In this document: in pieces, positions 16,734 to 25,901 of the stretch
Numbering within the stretch: the first letter of the stretch is position 1
Layout of the letters: each line of letters opens with the position of its first letter
NCBI RefSeq assembly: GCF_003846185.1
Contig: NZ_ML123034.1
Span: 6,459,628 to 6,523,627, forward strand
Source of the DNA: Streptomyces sp. ADI96-02
Lineage (GTDB): Bacteria; Actinomycetota; Actinomycetes; Streptomycetales; Streptomycetaceae
DNA length: 64,000 nucleotides
Direction: 5' to 3'
Position numbers and translations under genes: made by a program
Notes under the pieces: model-generated
Seen by the model: the letters and a program-made list of their open reading frames with translations, nothing else
The model's database searches: none
Told to the model about the DNA's origin: nothing

Positions 16734-18773
16734 ATGGCACTCCACCCCGAAGCCGCCGCGCTCCTGGCCCGCTCCCACCGGCTGGGCGCGGACCCCCGCA
16801 ACACCAACTACGCGGGCGGCAACGCCTCGGCCAAGGGCGTCGAGCCCGACCCCGTGACCGGACGCGACGCGGAGCTGATGTGGGTCAAGGGCTCCGGCGG
16901 CGACCTCGGCACGCTCACCGCCGACGGCCTCGCCGTGCTCCGCCTCGACCGCCTGCGCTCGCTCCGGGACGTCTACCCGGGCGTGGAGCGCGAGGACGAG
17001 ATGGTCGCCGCGTTCGACTACTGCCTGCACGGCAGGGGCGGCGCGGCACCGTCCATCGACACCGCCATGCACGGCCTCGTCGACGCGCCGCACGTCGACC
17101 ACCTCCACCCGGACTCCGGCATCGCCCTCGCCTGCGCCGCCGACGGCCCCGGGCTGACCGCCGACTGCTTCGGGGACACGGTCGCCTGGGTGCCCTGGCG
17201 CCGACCCGGCTTCCAGCTCGGCCTGGACATCGCCGCGGTCAAGGACGCCAACCCCCGGGCGATCGGCTGCGTACTCGGCGGCCACGGCATCACCGCCTGG
17301 GGCGACACGTCCGAGGAGTGCGAGGCCAACGCGCTGCGCATCATCCGCACCGCCGAGGAGTTCCTGGCCGAGCGCGGCAGGCCCGAGCCGTTCGGCCCGG
17401 TGATCGAGGGGTTCGCGCCGCTGCCCGGCCCCGAACGCCGCCGCCGCGCCGCGGCCCTGGCCCCGTACGTCCGCGCCCTCGCCTCCCGGGACCGGCCCCA
17501 GGTCGGACACTTCGACGACTCCGGCGCGGTGCTGGACTTCCTCTCCCGCGCCGAGCACCCGAGGCTCGCGGCCCTGGGCACCTCCTGCCCGGACCACTTC
17601 CTCCGTACGAAGGTCAGGCCCCTGGTCCTGGACCTGCCGCCGACCGCCGGACCGGACCGCGCCGTCGAGCGCCTGCGCGAGCTGCACGCCGCCTACCGGG
17701 AGGAGTACGCCGCCTACTACGCCCGCCACGCGGAGCCCGACTCGCCCCCGATGCGGGGCGCGGACCCGGCGATCGTGCTGGTCCCCGGGGTGGGCATGTT
17801 CAGCTTCGGCAGGGACAAGCAGACGGCGCGGGTGGCCGGCGAGTTCTACCTCAACGCGGTCAACGTGATGCGCGGAGCCGAGGCCGTCTCCTCCTACGCG
17901 CCGATCGAGGAGGCGGAGAAGTTCCGCATCGAGTACTGGGCCCTGGAGGAGGCCAAGCTGCGGCGGATGCCGAAGCCGAAGCCGCTCGCCACCCGGGTCG
18001 CCCTGGTGACGGGCGCGGGCAGCGGCATCGGCCGGGCGATCGCCCACCGCCTCGTCGCGGAGGGGGCCTGCGTCGTCGTCGCGGACGTGGACGCGGAGCG
18101 CGCCGCGGCCGTCGCCGCCGAACTGGGCGGCCCCGACAGGGCGGTGGCCGTCACCGTCGACGTCACCAGTGAGCAGGCGATCGCCGAGGCGTTCGAGGCG
18201 GCGGCCCTCGCCTTCGGCGGCGTCGACCTCGTCGTGAACAACGCGGGCATCTCCATCTCCAGGCCCCTGCTGGAGACCACGGCCGAGGACTGGGACCGCC
18301 AGCACGCCATCATGGCGCGCGGCTCCTTCCTCGTCTCCCGTGAGGCGGCCCGCGTGATGCGGGCCCAGCGGCTCGGTGGCGACATCGTCTACATCGCCTC
18401 CAAGAACGCCGTCTTCGCCGGTCCCAACAACGTCGCCTACTCCGCCGCCAAGGCCGACCAGGCCCACCAAGTACGATTGCTGGCAGCGGAGTTGGGCGAG
18501 CACGGTATCCGGGTCAACGGGGTGAACCCGGACGGCGTGGTGCGCGGCTCCGGCATCTTCGCCGGCGGCTGGGGGGCCCAGCGGGCCGCGACGTACGGGA
18601 TCGAGGAGGAGAAGCTCGGCGAGTTCTACGCCCAGCGGACCCTGCTCAAGCGCGAAGTGCTGCCCGAGCACGTCGCGAACGCGGTGTTCGCCCTCACCGG
18701 CGGCGACCTCACCCACACCACCGGCCTGCACATCCCCGTCGACGCGGGCGTCGCGGGAGCCTTCCTGCGATGA
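16734..18773 (+). CDS. rhaD: Bifunctional rhamnulose-1-phosphate aldolase / lactaldehyde dehydrogenase
   Basis: A 679-residue fusion. Residues 1 to about 400 are a class II aldolase domain, with zinc-site histidines in HVDHLHPD and GGHGITAW. It splits L-rhamnulose-1-phosphate into dihydroxyacetone phosphate and L-lactaldehyde. From about residue 420 a short-chain dehydrogenase follows, with VTGAGSGIGRAI (NAD site), NNAG, and the catalytic Ser...YxxxK set (IASKNAVF, YSAAKAD). It oxidises lactaldehyde to lactate. The fusion channels a reactive aldehyde and matches the RhaE/RhaD fusions known in Bacillus and actinobacteria. ATG 16734 is preceded by AAGGA at long spacing. Confidence 0.93.
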   Translation: MALHPEAAALLARSHRLGADPRNTNYAGGNASAKGVEPDPVTGRDAELMWVKGSGGDLGTLTADGLAVLRLDRLRSLRDVYPGVEREDEMVAAFDYCLHGRGGAAPSIDTAMHGLVDAPHVDHLHPDSGIALACAADGPGLTADCFGDTVAWVPWRRPGFQLGLDIAAVKDANPRAIGCVLGGHGITAWGDTSEECEANALRIIRTAEEFLAERGRPEPFGPVIEGFAPLPGPERRRRAAALAPYVRALASRDRPQVGHFDDSGAVLDFLSRAEHPRLAALGTSCPDHFLRTKVRPLVLDLPPTAGPDRAVERLRELHAAYREEYAAYYARHAEPDSPPMRGADPAIVLVPGVGMFSFGRDKQTARVAGEFYLNAVNVMRGAEAVSSYAPIEEAEKFRIEYWALEEAKLRRMPKPKPLATRVALVTGAGSGIGRAIAHRLVAEGACVVVADVDAERAAAVAAELGGPDRAVAVTVDVTSEQAIAEAFEAAALAFGGVDLVVNNAGISISRPLLETTAEDWDRQHAIMARGSFLVSREAARVMRAQRLGGDIVYIASKNAVFAGPNNVAYSAAKADQAHQVRLLAAELGEHGIRVNGVNPDGVVRGSGIFAGGWGAQRAATYGIEEEKLGEFYAQRTLLKREVLPEHVANAVFALTGGDLTHTTGLHIPVDAGVAGAFLR

Positions 18774-20227
18774 GCGCGCGCACGAAGACGTTCGCCGCGG
18801 TCGACCTCGGCGCGTCCAGCGGGCGCGTCATGGTCGGCCGCGTCGGGCCCGGCACCCTGGATCTCACCGAGGCCCACCGCTTCCCCAACCGGCCGGTGCG
18901 ACTGCCGGAGGGGCTGCGGTGGGACGTGCTCGGCCTGTACCGGGGCGTGCTCGACGGGCTGCGCGCGGCGGGCCCGGTGGACTCCGTCGGCGTCGACAGC
19001 TGGGCCGTGGACTACGGGCTCCTGGACGCCGACGGAGCCCTCCTCGGCAACCCCGTCCACTACCGCGACGACCGTACGCGGGGCGCCGCCGAGCAGGTGT
19101 GGAACACCGTCCCGCCGCACGAGCTGTACCGGGCGACCGGCATCCAGTACGCCCCGTTCAACACGCTGTACCAGCTCGCAGCCGCTCGCGGGACGGTTCA
19201 ACTCCGCTCGGCCGAGCGACTGTTGCTGATCCCGGACCTGATCTCCCACTGGCTGACGGGGGAGCAGGGGACCGAGATCACCAACGCCTCCACCACCCAG
19301 CTCGTCGACCCGCGCACCCGTGACTGGGACCGGTCCCTGGCCGACCGCCTCGGCGTCGACCTCGGCCTGTTCGCCCCGCTGCGCCACCCCGGCGACCCGG
19401 CCGGCACGCTGCTGCCGCACGTCCGGGAGGCGACCGGCCTCGGGCCCGTGCCGGTGACGGCGGTCGCCTCCCACGACACCGCCTCCGCGGTGGCCGCCGT
19501 CCCCGCCGCGCGAGGCGAGCGCTTCGCCTACCTCTGCACCGGGACCTGGTCGCTGGCCGGACTGGAGCTGGACGCCCCCGTGACCACGGAGGCGAGCCGC
19601 GCGGCGAACTTCACCAACGAACTGGGAGTCGACGGCACGGTCCGCTTCCTGCGCAACATCATGGGCCTGTGGCTGCTCCAGGAATGCATGCGCGAATGGG
19701 GCGAGGACGACGTCGGGCCGCTGCTCGCGCGCGCCGCCGAGGCCCCGGCGCTGCGGTCCGTCGTGGACGCCGCCGCCGAGGACTTCCTCGCCCCGGGATC
19801 CATGCCCGCGCGCATCGCGGCGGCCTGCCGGGCCGCCGGGCAGCCGTCGCCGGCCACCCGCGGCGAGATCACCCGCTGTGTCCTCGACTCGCTCGCCCTG
19901 GCCCACCGGCGCGCGGTCCGCGACGCCCAGCGGCTGGCCGACCGCGCGGTCGACGTGGTGCACGTGGTCGGAGGCGGGGCCCGCAACGCGCTGCTGTGCC
20001 AACTGACGGCGGACGCCTGCGGCCTGCCGGTCGTCGCCGGTCCCGCCGAGGCCGCCGCCCTCGGCAACGCGCTCGTCCAGGCGCGCGCGCACGGTGCTGC
20101 CGGCGACCTCGCGGCGACGCGTGAACTCCTCGCCCGCAGCCGGCCGTCGGCCCGCTACGAGCCGTCCGGCGACCGGGCGGCCTGGGACTCGGCGGCGCGG
20201 CGCGTCGAGGACGGCCGCGGAGCGTAG
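18770..20227 (+). CDS. rhaB: L-rhamnulokinase
   Basis: A 485-residue FGGY-family sugar kinase that phosphorylates L-rhamnulose at C1 with ATP. The N-terminal phosphate loop is DLGASSGRVMVG (residues 12-23), with GVDSWAVDYGLLD following. The C-terminal half has CTGTWSLAG and the adenosine site VVGGGARNALLCQ. Its ATG overlaps the rhaD stop by four bases, completing the operon order isomerase, aldolase, kinase. Confidence 0.92.
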   Translation: MSARTKTFAAVDLGASSGRVMVGRVGPGTLDLTEAHRFPNRPVRLPEGLRWDVLGLYRGVLDGLRAAGPVDSVGVDSWAVDYGLLDADGALLGNPVHYRDDRTRGAAEQVWNTVPPHELYRATGIQYAPFNTLYQLAAARGTVQLRSAERLLLIPDLISHWLTGEQGTEITNASTTQLVDPRTRDWDRSLADRLGVDLGLFAPLRHPGDPAGTLLPHVREATGLGPVPVTAVASHDTASAVAAVPAARGERFAYLCTGTWSLAGLELDAPVTTEASRAANFTNELGVDGTVRFLRNIMGLWLLQECMREWGEDDVGPLLARAAEAPALRSVVDAAAEDFLAPGSMPARIAAACRAAGQPSPATRGEITRCVLDSLALAHRRAVRDAQRLADRAVDVVHVVGGGARNALLCQLTADACGLPVVAGPAEAAALGNALVQARAHGAAGDLAATRELLARSRPSARYEPSGDRAAWDSAARRVEDGRGA

Positions 20228-20295
20228 CGGTACGCGGCGGCGAACGAGATCCCGCACAGGCCGGAGGGCGTCGCGGCCTCGCGCGCGGGCCATTC

Positions 20296-20307
20296 TGAAA
20301 CGATGTC
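20296..20307. promoter_or_regulatory. Partial LacI-type site, 122 bases before the main rhamnosidase operator
   Basis: TGAAACGATGTC matches the first nine of twelve bases of the operator at 20418. It may be an auxiliary half-site or chance. Confidence 0.3.
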
Positions 20308-20354
20308 TGAGTGAACGTCAACACCCGTGCAAGCGAAGCCAGTTGGGGTGAGCC

Positions 20355-20366
20355 TTCGGATCCGAA
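20355..20366. repeat. Perfect 12-bp palindrome upstream of the rhamnosidase gene
   Basis: TTCGGATCCGAA, unrelated in sequence to the LacI-type sites and located just before the predicted -35. It could bind a second regulator or be the core of the rhaB terminator, although the arms are short. Confidence 0.35.
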
Positions 20367-20382
20367 AGTCCAGTACGCGGCC

Positions 20383-20411
20383 TTGACGCCATGCGGCGGC
20401 ACCTCGAACCT
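20383..20411 (+). promoter_or_regulatory. Predicted rhamnosidase promoter
   Basis: TTGACG (20383-20388), 17 bases, then GAACCT (20406-20411). The -10 is poor. The operator starts 7 bases after it, repeating the geometry seen before rhaI. Confidence 0.4.
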
Positions 20412-20417
20412 GGCGAG

Positions 20418-20429
20418 TGAAACGATTCA
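20418..20429. promoter_or_regulatory. LacI-type operator upstream of the alpha-L-rhamnosidase gene
   Basis: TGAAACGATTCA, the exact reverse complement of the rhaI operator. It lies 37 bases before the start codon and over the expected transcription start. Confidence 0.7.
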
Positions 20430-20465
20430 CGCCTGATTCATCCCCTCGCCGTATCGGAGCCGAGT

Positions 20466-23400
20466 GTGATCAGCAGACGACGACTGCTCAACACGACCGC
20501 CACCGCCGTGGGCGCCTCCCTCCTCGCCGGGGCCGTGCCGGCCGCGGCGCGGGCCGCGGAACGTGGCGCGACCGGAGCCGGGGCGCTCCGGGTCAGCAGG
20601 CCGACAGCCGAGTACGCGCGCGCACCGCTCGGCCTCGGAGCCGCCCGCCCGCGGCTCAGCTGGCCCCTGGCCTCGACCGCGCCGGGCCGCGCCCAGACCG
20701 CCTACCAGGTGCGCGTCGCCCTCAGCGAACGCGCGCTGGCCGAGCCCGACGTGTGGGACAGCGGCAGGGTCGAGTCGGCGGACTCGGTGCAGGTGGTCTA
20801 CGGCGGCCCCGAACTGCGCTCCCGCACCCGCTACTTCTGGACCGTGCGGGTGTGGGACAGCGCCGGCCGGGTCTCCGCCTGGTCCGAGCCCGCCTGGTGG
20901 GAGACCGGCCTCACCGAGGCCGCCGACTGGTCCGCCCGGTGGATCGGCGCCCCGGCCGCCCTCGTCGGCGCACCCTCCCTGGAACCCGCCTCCTGGATCT
21001 GGTTCCCGGAGGGCGACCCGGCCACCGGCGCCCCCGCCGCCACCCGCTACTTCCGCGGAGCCTTCGACGTACCCGAGGGCGTCACCCGGGCCCGCCTGGT
21101 GCTCACCGCCGACAACGGCTACACCGCGCACCTGGACGGCGACGAGATCGCGCGGGCCTCGGCCGACGAGTCCGCCGAGACCTGGCGCAGGCCCTCCCTC
21201 ACGGACCTGACCGACCGGCTCGCCCCCGGCCGGCACGTCCTCGCCGTGGCCGCGACCAACGCCGCGCCCGGCCCCGCCGGACTGCTCGGCGTGCTGGAAC
21301 TGACGACCGCCGACGGCACCCGCTCCGTCGCCACCGGCGGTGGCTGGAGGGCGGCGGCCGAGAAGCCCGCCGGCGACTGGACGGCGGCGGACTACGACGA
21401 CGGGGCCTGGAGCGCCGCGAAGGTCCTCGCCCGCTGGGGAGCCGGACCGTGGGGCAGGGTCGCCGCCTCCTACGCGCCGGTCGCGCAACTGCGCCACGAG
21501 TTCCGGCTGCGGGACGAGCCGATCCGCCAGGCCCGGCTGTACTCCTCGGCCCTGGGCCTGTACGAGGCCCACCTCAACGGCGAGAAGGTCGGCGAGGACC
21601 GGCTCGCACCCGGCTGGACCGACTACCGCAAGCGCGTCCAGTACCAGACCCACGACGTCACCCGCCTCCTGAGGCCCGGGGCGAACGCCGTCGGCGTCGA
21701 GCTGGCGGCCGGCTGGTACGCGGGCAACGTCGGCATGTTCGGCCCCCACCAGTACGGCGAGATCCCCGCCTTCCTCGGACAGCTGGAGATCACCTACCGG
21801 GACGGCTCCACCGAGCGCCTGCTCTCCGGCTCCGACTGGCGGGCCGCCACCGGGCCGATCACGCTGGCGGACCTCCTGACCGGCGAGACGTACGACGCCC
21901 GCCGGGAGACGGACGGCTGGCTGCGCGCCGGATTCGACGACTCCGCCTGGGCGCGGGCCGAGGCGGCCGGGAAGGTCACGGCCGAACTGGTGGCGCAGGT
22001 CGACGCGCCCTGCCGCGTCGTGCGGGAACTCCCGGCCCGCGAGGTCACCGAGCCCGAACCGGGCGTCTTCGTCTTCGACCTCGGCCAGAACATGGTCGGC
22101 ACCACCCGCCTCCGGGTCGCCGGCCCGGCGGGCGCCACCGTACGACTGCGCCACGCCGAAGTGCTCAACCCCGACGGCACCCTCTACACCGCCAACCTCC
22201 GCACCGCCGCCGCCACCGACCACTACACCCTCAAGGGCCGTGGCGAGGAGACCTACGAGCCGCGCTTCACCTTCCACGGCTTCCGCTACGTCGAGGTGAC
22301 CGGCTATCCGGGAAAGCCGCCGCGCGACGCGGTCCTCGGACGCGTCATCCACACCGACGCGCCCTCCACCATGGAGTTCGAGACGAACGTCCCCCTGCTC
22401 GACCAGCTCCACAGCAACATCACCTGGGGCCAGCGCGGCAACTTCCTCTCCGTCCCCACCGACACTCCCGCCCGCGACGAACGGCTGGGCTGGACCGGCG
22501 ACATCAACGTCTTCGCTCCCACCGCCGCCTACACGATGGAGTCGGCGCGCTTCCTCGGCAAATGGCTGTGGGACCTCCAGGACGACCAGAGGGCCGACGG
22601 CGCCTTCACGGACGTCGCCCCGCAGGCCGGCGCCCTGGGAGCGGGCTCCGCCGGCTGGGGCGACGCGGGCGTCACCGTCCCGTGGGCCCTCTACCGGGCG
22701 TACGGCGACACCCGGGTCCTGGAACGCTCGTGGCCCTCGATGCTGAAGTGGCTGGACTACCTGGACGCCCACAGCACCGGCCGGCTGCGCCCGGCCGAGG
22801 GATACGGGGACTGGCTCAACATCGAGGACGACACGCCCAAGGACGTCATCGCCACCGCCTACTACGCGCACAGCGCCGACCTCGTCGCGCGGACCGCCCG
22901 GGTGCTGGGCCGGGACGCCGCCCCGTACACGGCCCTGTTCGGCGAGATCCGCGCGGCCTTCCGCGCCGCCTACGTCACCGGAGGCGGGCGCGTGAAGGGC
23001 GACACCCAGACCGCGTACGTCCTCGCCCTCTCCATGGACCTGCTGGACGAGCCGGAACGCCGGACGGCTGCCGCCCGGCTCGTCGCACTCGTCCGGGCCG
23101 AGGACTGGCACCTGTCCACGGGCTTCCTCGGCACGCCCCGGCTGCTGCCCGTCCTCACCGACACCGGCCATACCGACGTGGCCTACCGCCTGCTGCTCCA
23201 GCGGACGTTCCCCAGTTGGGGCTACCAGATCGACCGGGGCGCCACGACCATGTGGGAGCGCTGGGACTCCATCCGGCCGGACGGCTCCTTCCAGGACGCC
23301 GGGATGAACTCCTTCAACCACTACGCGTACGGCTCCGTCGGCGAGTGGATGTACGCCCACATCGCCGGTATCGCACCCGCCGCCCCCGGCTTCCGAGAGA

Positions 23401-23669
23401 TCACCGTGCGGCCCCGGCCCGGCGGCGGCGTCACCCGGGCCCGCGGCCGGTTCCAGTCGCAGTACGGGCCGATCACGACGGAGTGGACGACCGAGCGCGG
23501 CGGGTTCCGGCTGGTCGTCGGCGTGCCCGTGAACACCACCGCCGAGGTGTGGATACCGGCCGCGAAGGCCGGGGACGTCCGGCACGGGGGCGGTGCGCGG
23601 CACCTGAGGACGGAGGACGGCTGCGCCGTCTTCCACGTCGGCTCCGGGCAGCACCGCTTCACGGCCTGA
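20466..23669 (+). CDS. Exported alpha-L-rhamnosidase, GH78
   Basis: A 1067-residue enzyme. Residues 1-32 are a twin-arginine-type signal (ISRRRLLNTTATAVGA ... AAARA). N-terminal beta domains follow, then the (alpha/alpha)6 catalytic barrel. The GH78 active-site phrase is TDTPARDERLGWTGD, with acidic residues for binding and catalysis, and a second acidic site lies in TTMWERWDS. It releases L-rhamnose from plant glycosides or polysaccharides outside the cell. It is a separate unit 238 bases after rhaB, with its own promoter and operator. GTG 20466 has GGAG six bases upstream. It supplies the substrate for the adjacent importer and catabolic operon. Confidence 0.92.
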   Translation: MISRRRLLNTTATAVGASLLAGAVPAAARAAERGATGAGALRVSRPTAEYARAPLGLGAARPRLSWPLASTAPGRAQTAYQVRVALSERALAEPDVWDSGRVESADSVQVVYGGPELRSRTRYFWTVRVWDSAGRVSAWSEPAWWETGLTEAADWSARWIGAPAALVGAPSLEPASWIWFPEGDPATGAPAATRYFRGAFDVPEGVTRARLVLTADNGYTAHLDGDEIARASADESAETWRRPSLTDLTDRLAPGRHVLAVAATNAAPGPAGLLGVLELTTADGTRSVATGGGWRAAAEKPAGDWTAADYDDGAWSAAKVLARWGAGPWGRVAASYAPVAQLRHEFRLRDEPIRQARLYSSALGLYEAHLNGEKVGEDRLAPGWTDYRKRVQYQTHDVTRLLRPGANAVGVELAAGWYAGNVGMFGPHQYGEIPAFLGQLEITYRDGSTERLLSGSDWRAATGPITLADLLTGETYDARRETDGWLRAGFDDSAWARAEAAGKVTAELVAQVDAPCRVVRELPAREVTEPEPGVFVFDLGQNMVGTTRLRVAGPAGATVRLRHAEVLNPDGTLYTANLRTAAATDHYTLKGRGEETYEPRFTFHGFRYVEVTGYPGKPPRDAVLGRVIHTDAPSTMEFETNVPLLDQLHSNITWGQRGNFLSVPTDTPARDERLGWTGDINVFAPTAAYTMESARFLGKWLWDLQDDQRADGAFTDVAPQAGALGAGSAGWGDAGVTVPWALYRAYGDTRVLERSWPSMLKWLDYLDAHSTGRLRPAEGYGDWLNIEDDTPKDVIATAYYAHSADLVARTARVLGRDAAPYTALFGEIRAAFRAAYVTGGGRVKGDTQTAYVLALSMDLLDEPERRTAAARLVALVRAEDWHLSTGFLGTPRLLPVLTDTGHTDVAYRLLLQRTFPSWGYQIDRGATTMWERWDSIRPDGSFQDAGMNSFNHYAYGSVGEWMYAHIAGIAPAAPGFREITVRPRPGGGVTRARGRFQSQYGPITTEWTTERGGFRLVVGVPVNTTAEVWIPAAKAGDVRHGGGARHLRTEDGCAVFHVGSGQHRFTA

Positions 23670-23745
23670 GCCGTACAGTACGCCCGCGACGCGGCGCGCC
23701 CCGCCCGGCGGACCGGACGGGGCGCACCGCGGACCGGGCCCGCTC

Positions 23746-25899
23746 TCAGCTCTCGCTCCGGGACCTCCAGAGCAGCCAGACGAAGTACGGAGCCCCCACC
23801 ACGGCGGTGACCAGGCCGACCGGGATCTGGGCCGGCGCGATGACGTACCGGCCGATCAGGTCGGAGACCACGACCAGCAGCGCGCCGAGCAGCGCGCTCA
23901 CCGGGATCACCCGCACATGGCGCCGGCCGACCAGCGCGCGCGCCGCGTGCGGGGCGACGAGGCCGACGAAGCCGATCACGCCGACCGCCGCCACGGCGCC
24001 CGCCGTGAGCAGCACGGCGAGGCTCAGCAGCCCCAGCCGTGTCGCGCCGAGGCGGACGCCGAGCAACTGCGGGGTGTCGCCGTCCAGCCCGATCAGGTCG
24101 AGATCGCGCCGCATCACGGCCAGCACCGGCAGCGAGACGGCGAGCGCCACCAGCACCGGAGTCAGCTCCGGGAACGTCCGGCCGTAGGTGGAACCGGAGA
24201 GCCACACCAGGGCCTTCGTCGCGTTGTACGGGTCCGTCAGCACGATCAGCAGGCTCGTGAACGCGCCGGCTCCGGCGGAGACGCCGACACCGATCAGCAC
24301 CAGCCGGTTCTGCTCCAGGCCGCGGCGCGCGGCCAGCCCGAACACGAGCGCCGCCGCGGCCGTCGCACCGGCCAGCGCGGAGCCGCCGATCAGCCAGAAG
24401 CTCGCCAGCGGCACGACCGTCAGGACGCTGACCGCGCCGACTCCCGCGCCGCCGACCACCCCGAGCACGCCGGGTTCGGCGAGCGGGTTGCGCGAGACCG
24501 CCTGGACGACCGCGCCCGCGACCGCCAGCGCCGCCCCGGCCAGCAGGGCCGCGGCCACCCGCGGCACACGGGTGTCGAGGACGTAGGAGACGAACGTGCC
24601 GGAACGGCCGGTGAGCCAGTTCGCCGCATCGCCGAGCAGCAGGGTCGCGTCGCCCAGGAGCGTCGCCGCCACCACCGAGCCGGTCAGCGCCAGAGCCGTC
24701 ACCACGAGGGTGAGGACGAAGGCCCGCCGTCCGCGCAGCCGGGCGAAGGCGGTCGAGCCGCCGTCCGATCCCAGGTCGCGCGAGCGGTGGGCCAGGCCCA
24801 CCAGGACGACCGCGCCGAGGCAGGTGGTGACGATGCCGGTCGGCACCTCGGCCCCCGCCTGAGCGCCGAACACGGCCCGCAGGGCCACATCGGCGCCCAG
24901 GACCACCAGCACCCCCGCGACCGCCGACGCCGGGATGAACGCCCGGTGGCGTATCAGGCCGGGAACCCACGTACTGAGCAGGCGTACGACGGCCGGCGCG
25001 CACAGGCCGACGAACCCGATCGGCCCGGCGACCGTCACCGCGACGGCCGCCAGCAGCACGGCGAGCGTCACGGCGACGCTCCGGGTGACCCGGGGACTGA
25101 CGCCGACCGACGCCGCCCCGTCGTCGCCGAGCGCGAGGATGTCGAGCCTGCGGCCCAGCAGCAGGAGTCCGAGGAACGCCAGGAGCGCGACCGGCGTGAG
25201 CCGGCCGATGGTCTCCATCCCGATCTGGGCCAGCGAACCGTTGCCCCAGGCGAACAGCCCGGTCGTCTGCTGCGAGCGCAGGAGCAGCAGCATGCCGCTC
25301 AGCCCGCTCAGCGCGAGAGTGAGCGCCGACCCCGCCAGGACCAGCCGGATCGGGCCCGCCCCGGCCCGCGACAACCCGAGGACGACGCCCGCCGCCAGCA
25401 GGCCGCCGAGGAACGCCGTGCCCCCGGCCGGTACCGCCGGCAGGGAGACGCCGAACGCGGCGACCGAGACCACCGCGAGATACGCGCCCGCGTTGACGGC
25501 GAGCGTGTCGGGCGAGGCCAGCATGTTCCGCGACACCGACTGGAGCGCCGCGCCCGCCGCCCCGAGGGCGCAGCCGACGATCAGCCCGGCGGCGAGCCGG
25601 GGCAGCCGGGACGCCAGGACCACGGCGGACGCCTGGTCGGGCGAACCCTCCTCGGGAGCCGCGCCCGTGACGAGCCGCCAGAGGGTGTGCAGATCGACGG
25701 AGGCGGTGCCCTGCCCGATGTGGACGACCGCGAGGGCGGCCAGGGCGAGGAGCGCGGCGAGTGCCAGGAGCGGCATCCGGCCGCGGCCGGATGCGGCCGG
25801 GGACGCGGTCGCCCCGGCCTGGGACGGGGGAGCGGTCCCCGGCGCCGGTGGGGATGCGGACACCGGCGCGGGGGCGGGGTCCGTGGTGCGGGTGCTCAT
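23746..25899 (-). CDS. Ferric-siderophore ABC permease, fused double FecCD (FhuB-like)
   Basis: A 717-residue protein made of two FecCD permease halves of about 330 residues each, joined in one chain as in FhuB. Each half repeats the family pattern: RLPRLAAGLIVGCALGAAGAALQSVSRN with a later GPIGFVGLCAP in the first, and RVPRVAAALLAGAALAVAGAVVQ with IGFVGLVAPHAAR in the second. The N-terminal tail is Pro/Ala/Thr-rich. It starts two bases after the binding protein stop. It imports iron-loaded siderophore with the ATPase two genes upstream. The hydroxamate type is suggested by the fusion but not proven. Confidence 0.9.
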   Translation of the reverse strand: MSTRTTDPAPAPVSASPPAPGTAPPSQAGATASPAASGRGRMPLLALAALLALAALAVVHIGQGTASVDLHTLWRLVTGAAPEEGSPDQASAVVLASRLPRLAAGLIVGCALGAAGAALQSVSRNMLASPDTLAVNAGAYLAVVSVAAFGVSLPAVPAGGTAFLGGLLAAGVVLGLSRAGAGPIRLVLAGSALTLALSGLSGMLLLLRSQQTTGLFAWGNGSLAQIGMETIGRLTPVALLAFLGLLLLGRRLDILALGDDGAASVGVSPRVTRSVAVTLAVLLAAVAVTVAGPIGFVGLCAPAVVRLLSTWVPGLIRHRAFIPASAVAGVLVVLGADVALRAVFGAQAGAEVPTGIVTTCLGAVVLVGLAHRSRDLGSDGGSTAFARLRGRRAFVLTLVVTALALTGSVVAATLLGDATLLLGDAANWLTGRSGTFVSYVLDTRVPRVAAALLAGAALAVAGAVVQAVSRNPLAEPGVLGVVGGAGVGAVSVLTVVPLASFWLIGGSALAGATAAAALVFGLAARRGLEQNRLVLIGVGVSAGAGAFTSLLIVLTDPYNATKALVWLSGSTYGRTFPELTPVLVALAVSLPVLAVMRRDLDLIGLDGDTPQLLGVRLGATRLGLLSLAVLLTAGAVAAVGVIGFVGLVAPHAARALVGRRHVRVIPVSALLGALLVVVSDLIGRYVIAPAQIPVGLVTAVVGAPYFVWLLWRSRSES

Positions 25900-25901
25900 G
25901 C

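Noticed and set aside
20427..23654. A minus-strand open frame of 1075 codons opposite the rhamnosidase gene
   Set aside because: It mirrors the rhamnosidase codons, as high GC keeps antisense frames open. It has no domain, and the sense strand has clear GH78 motifs and correct third-position bias.
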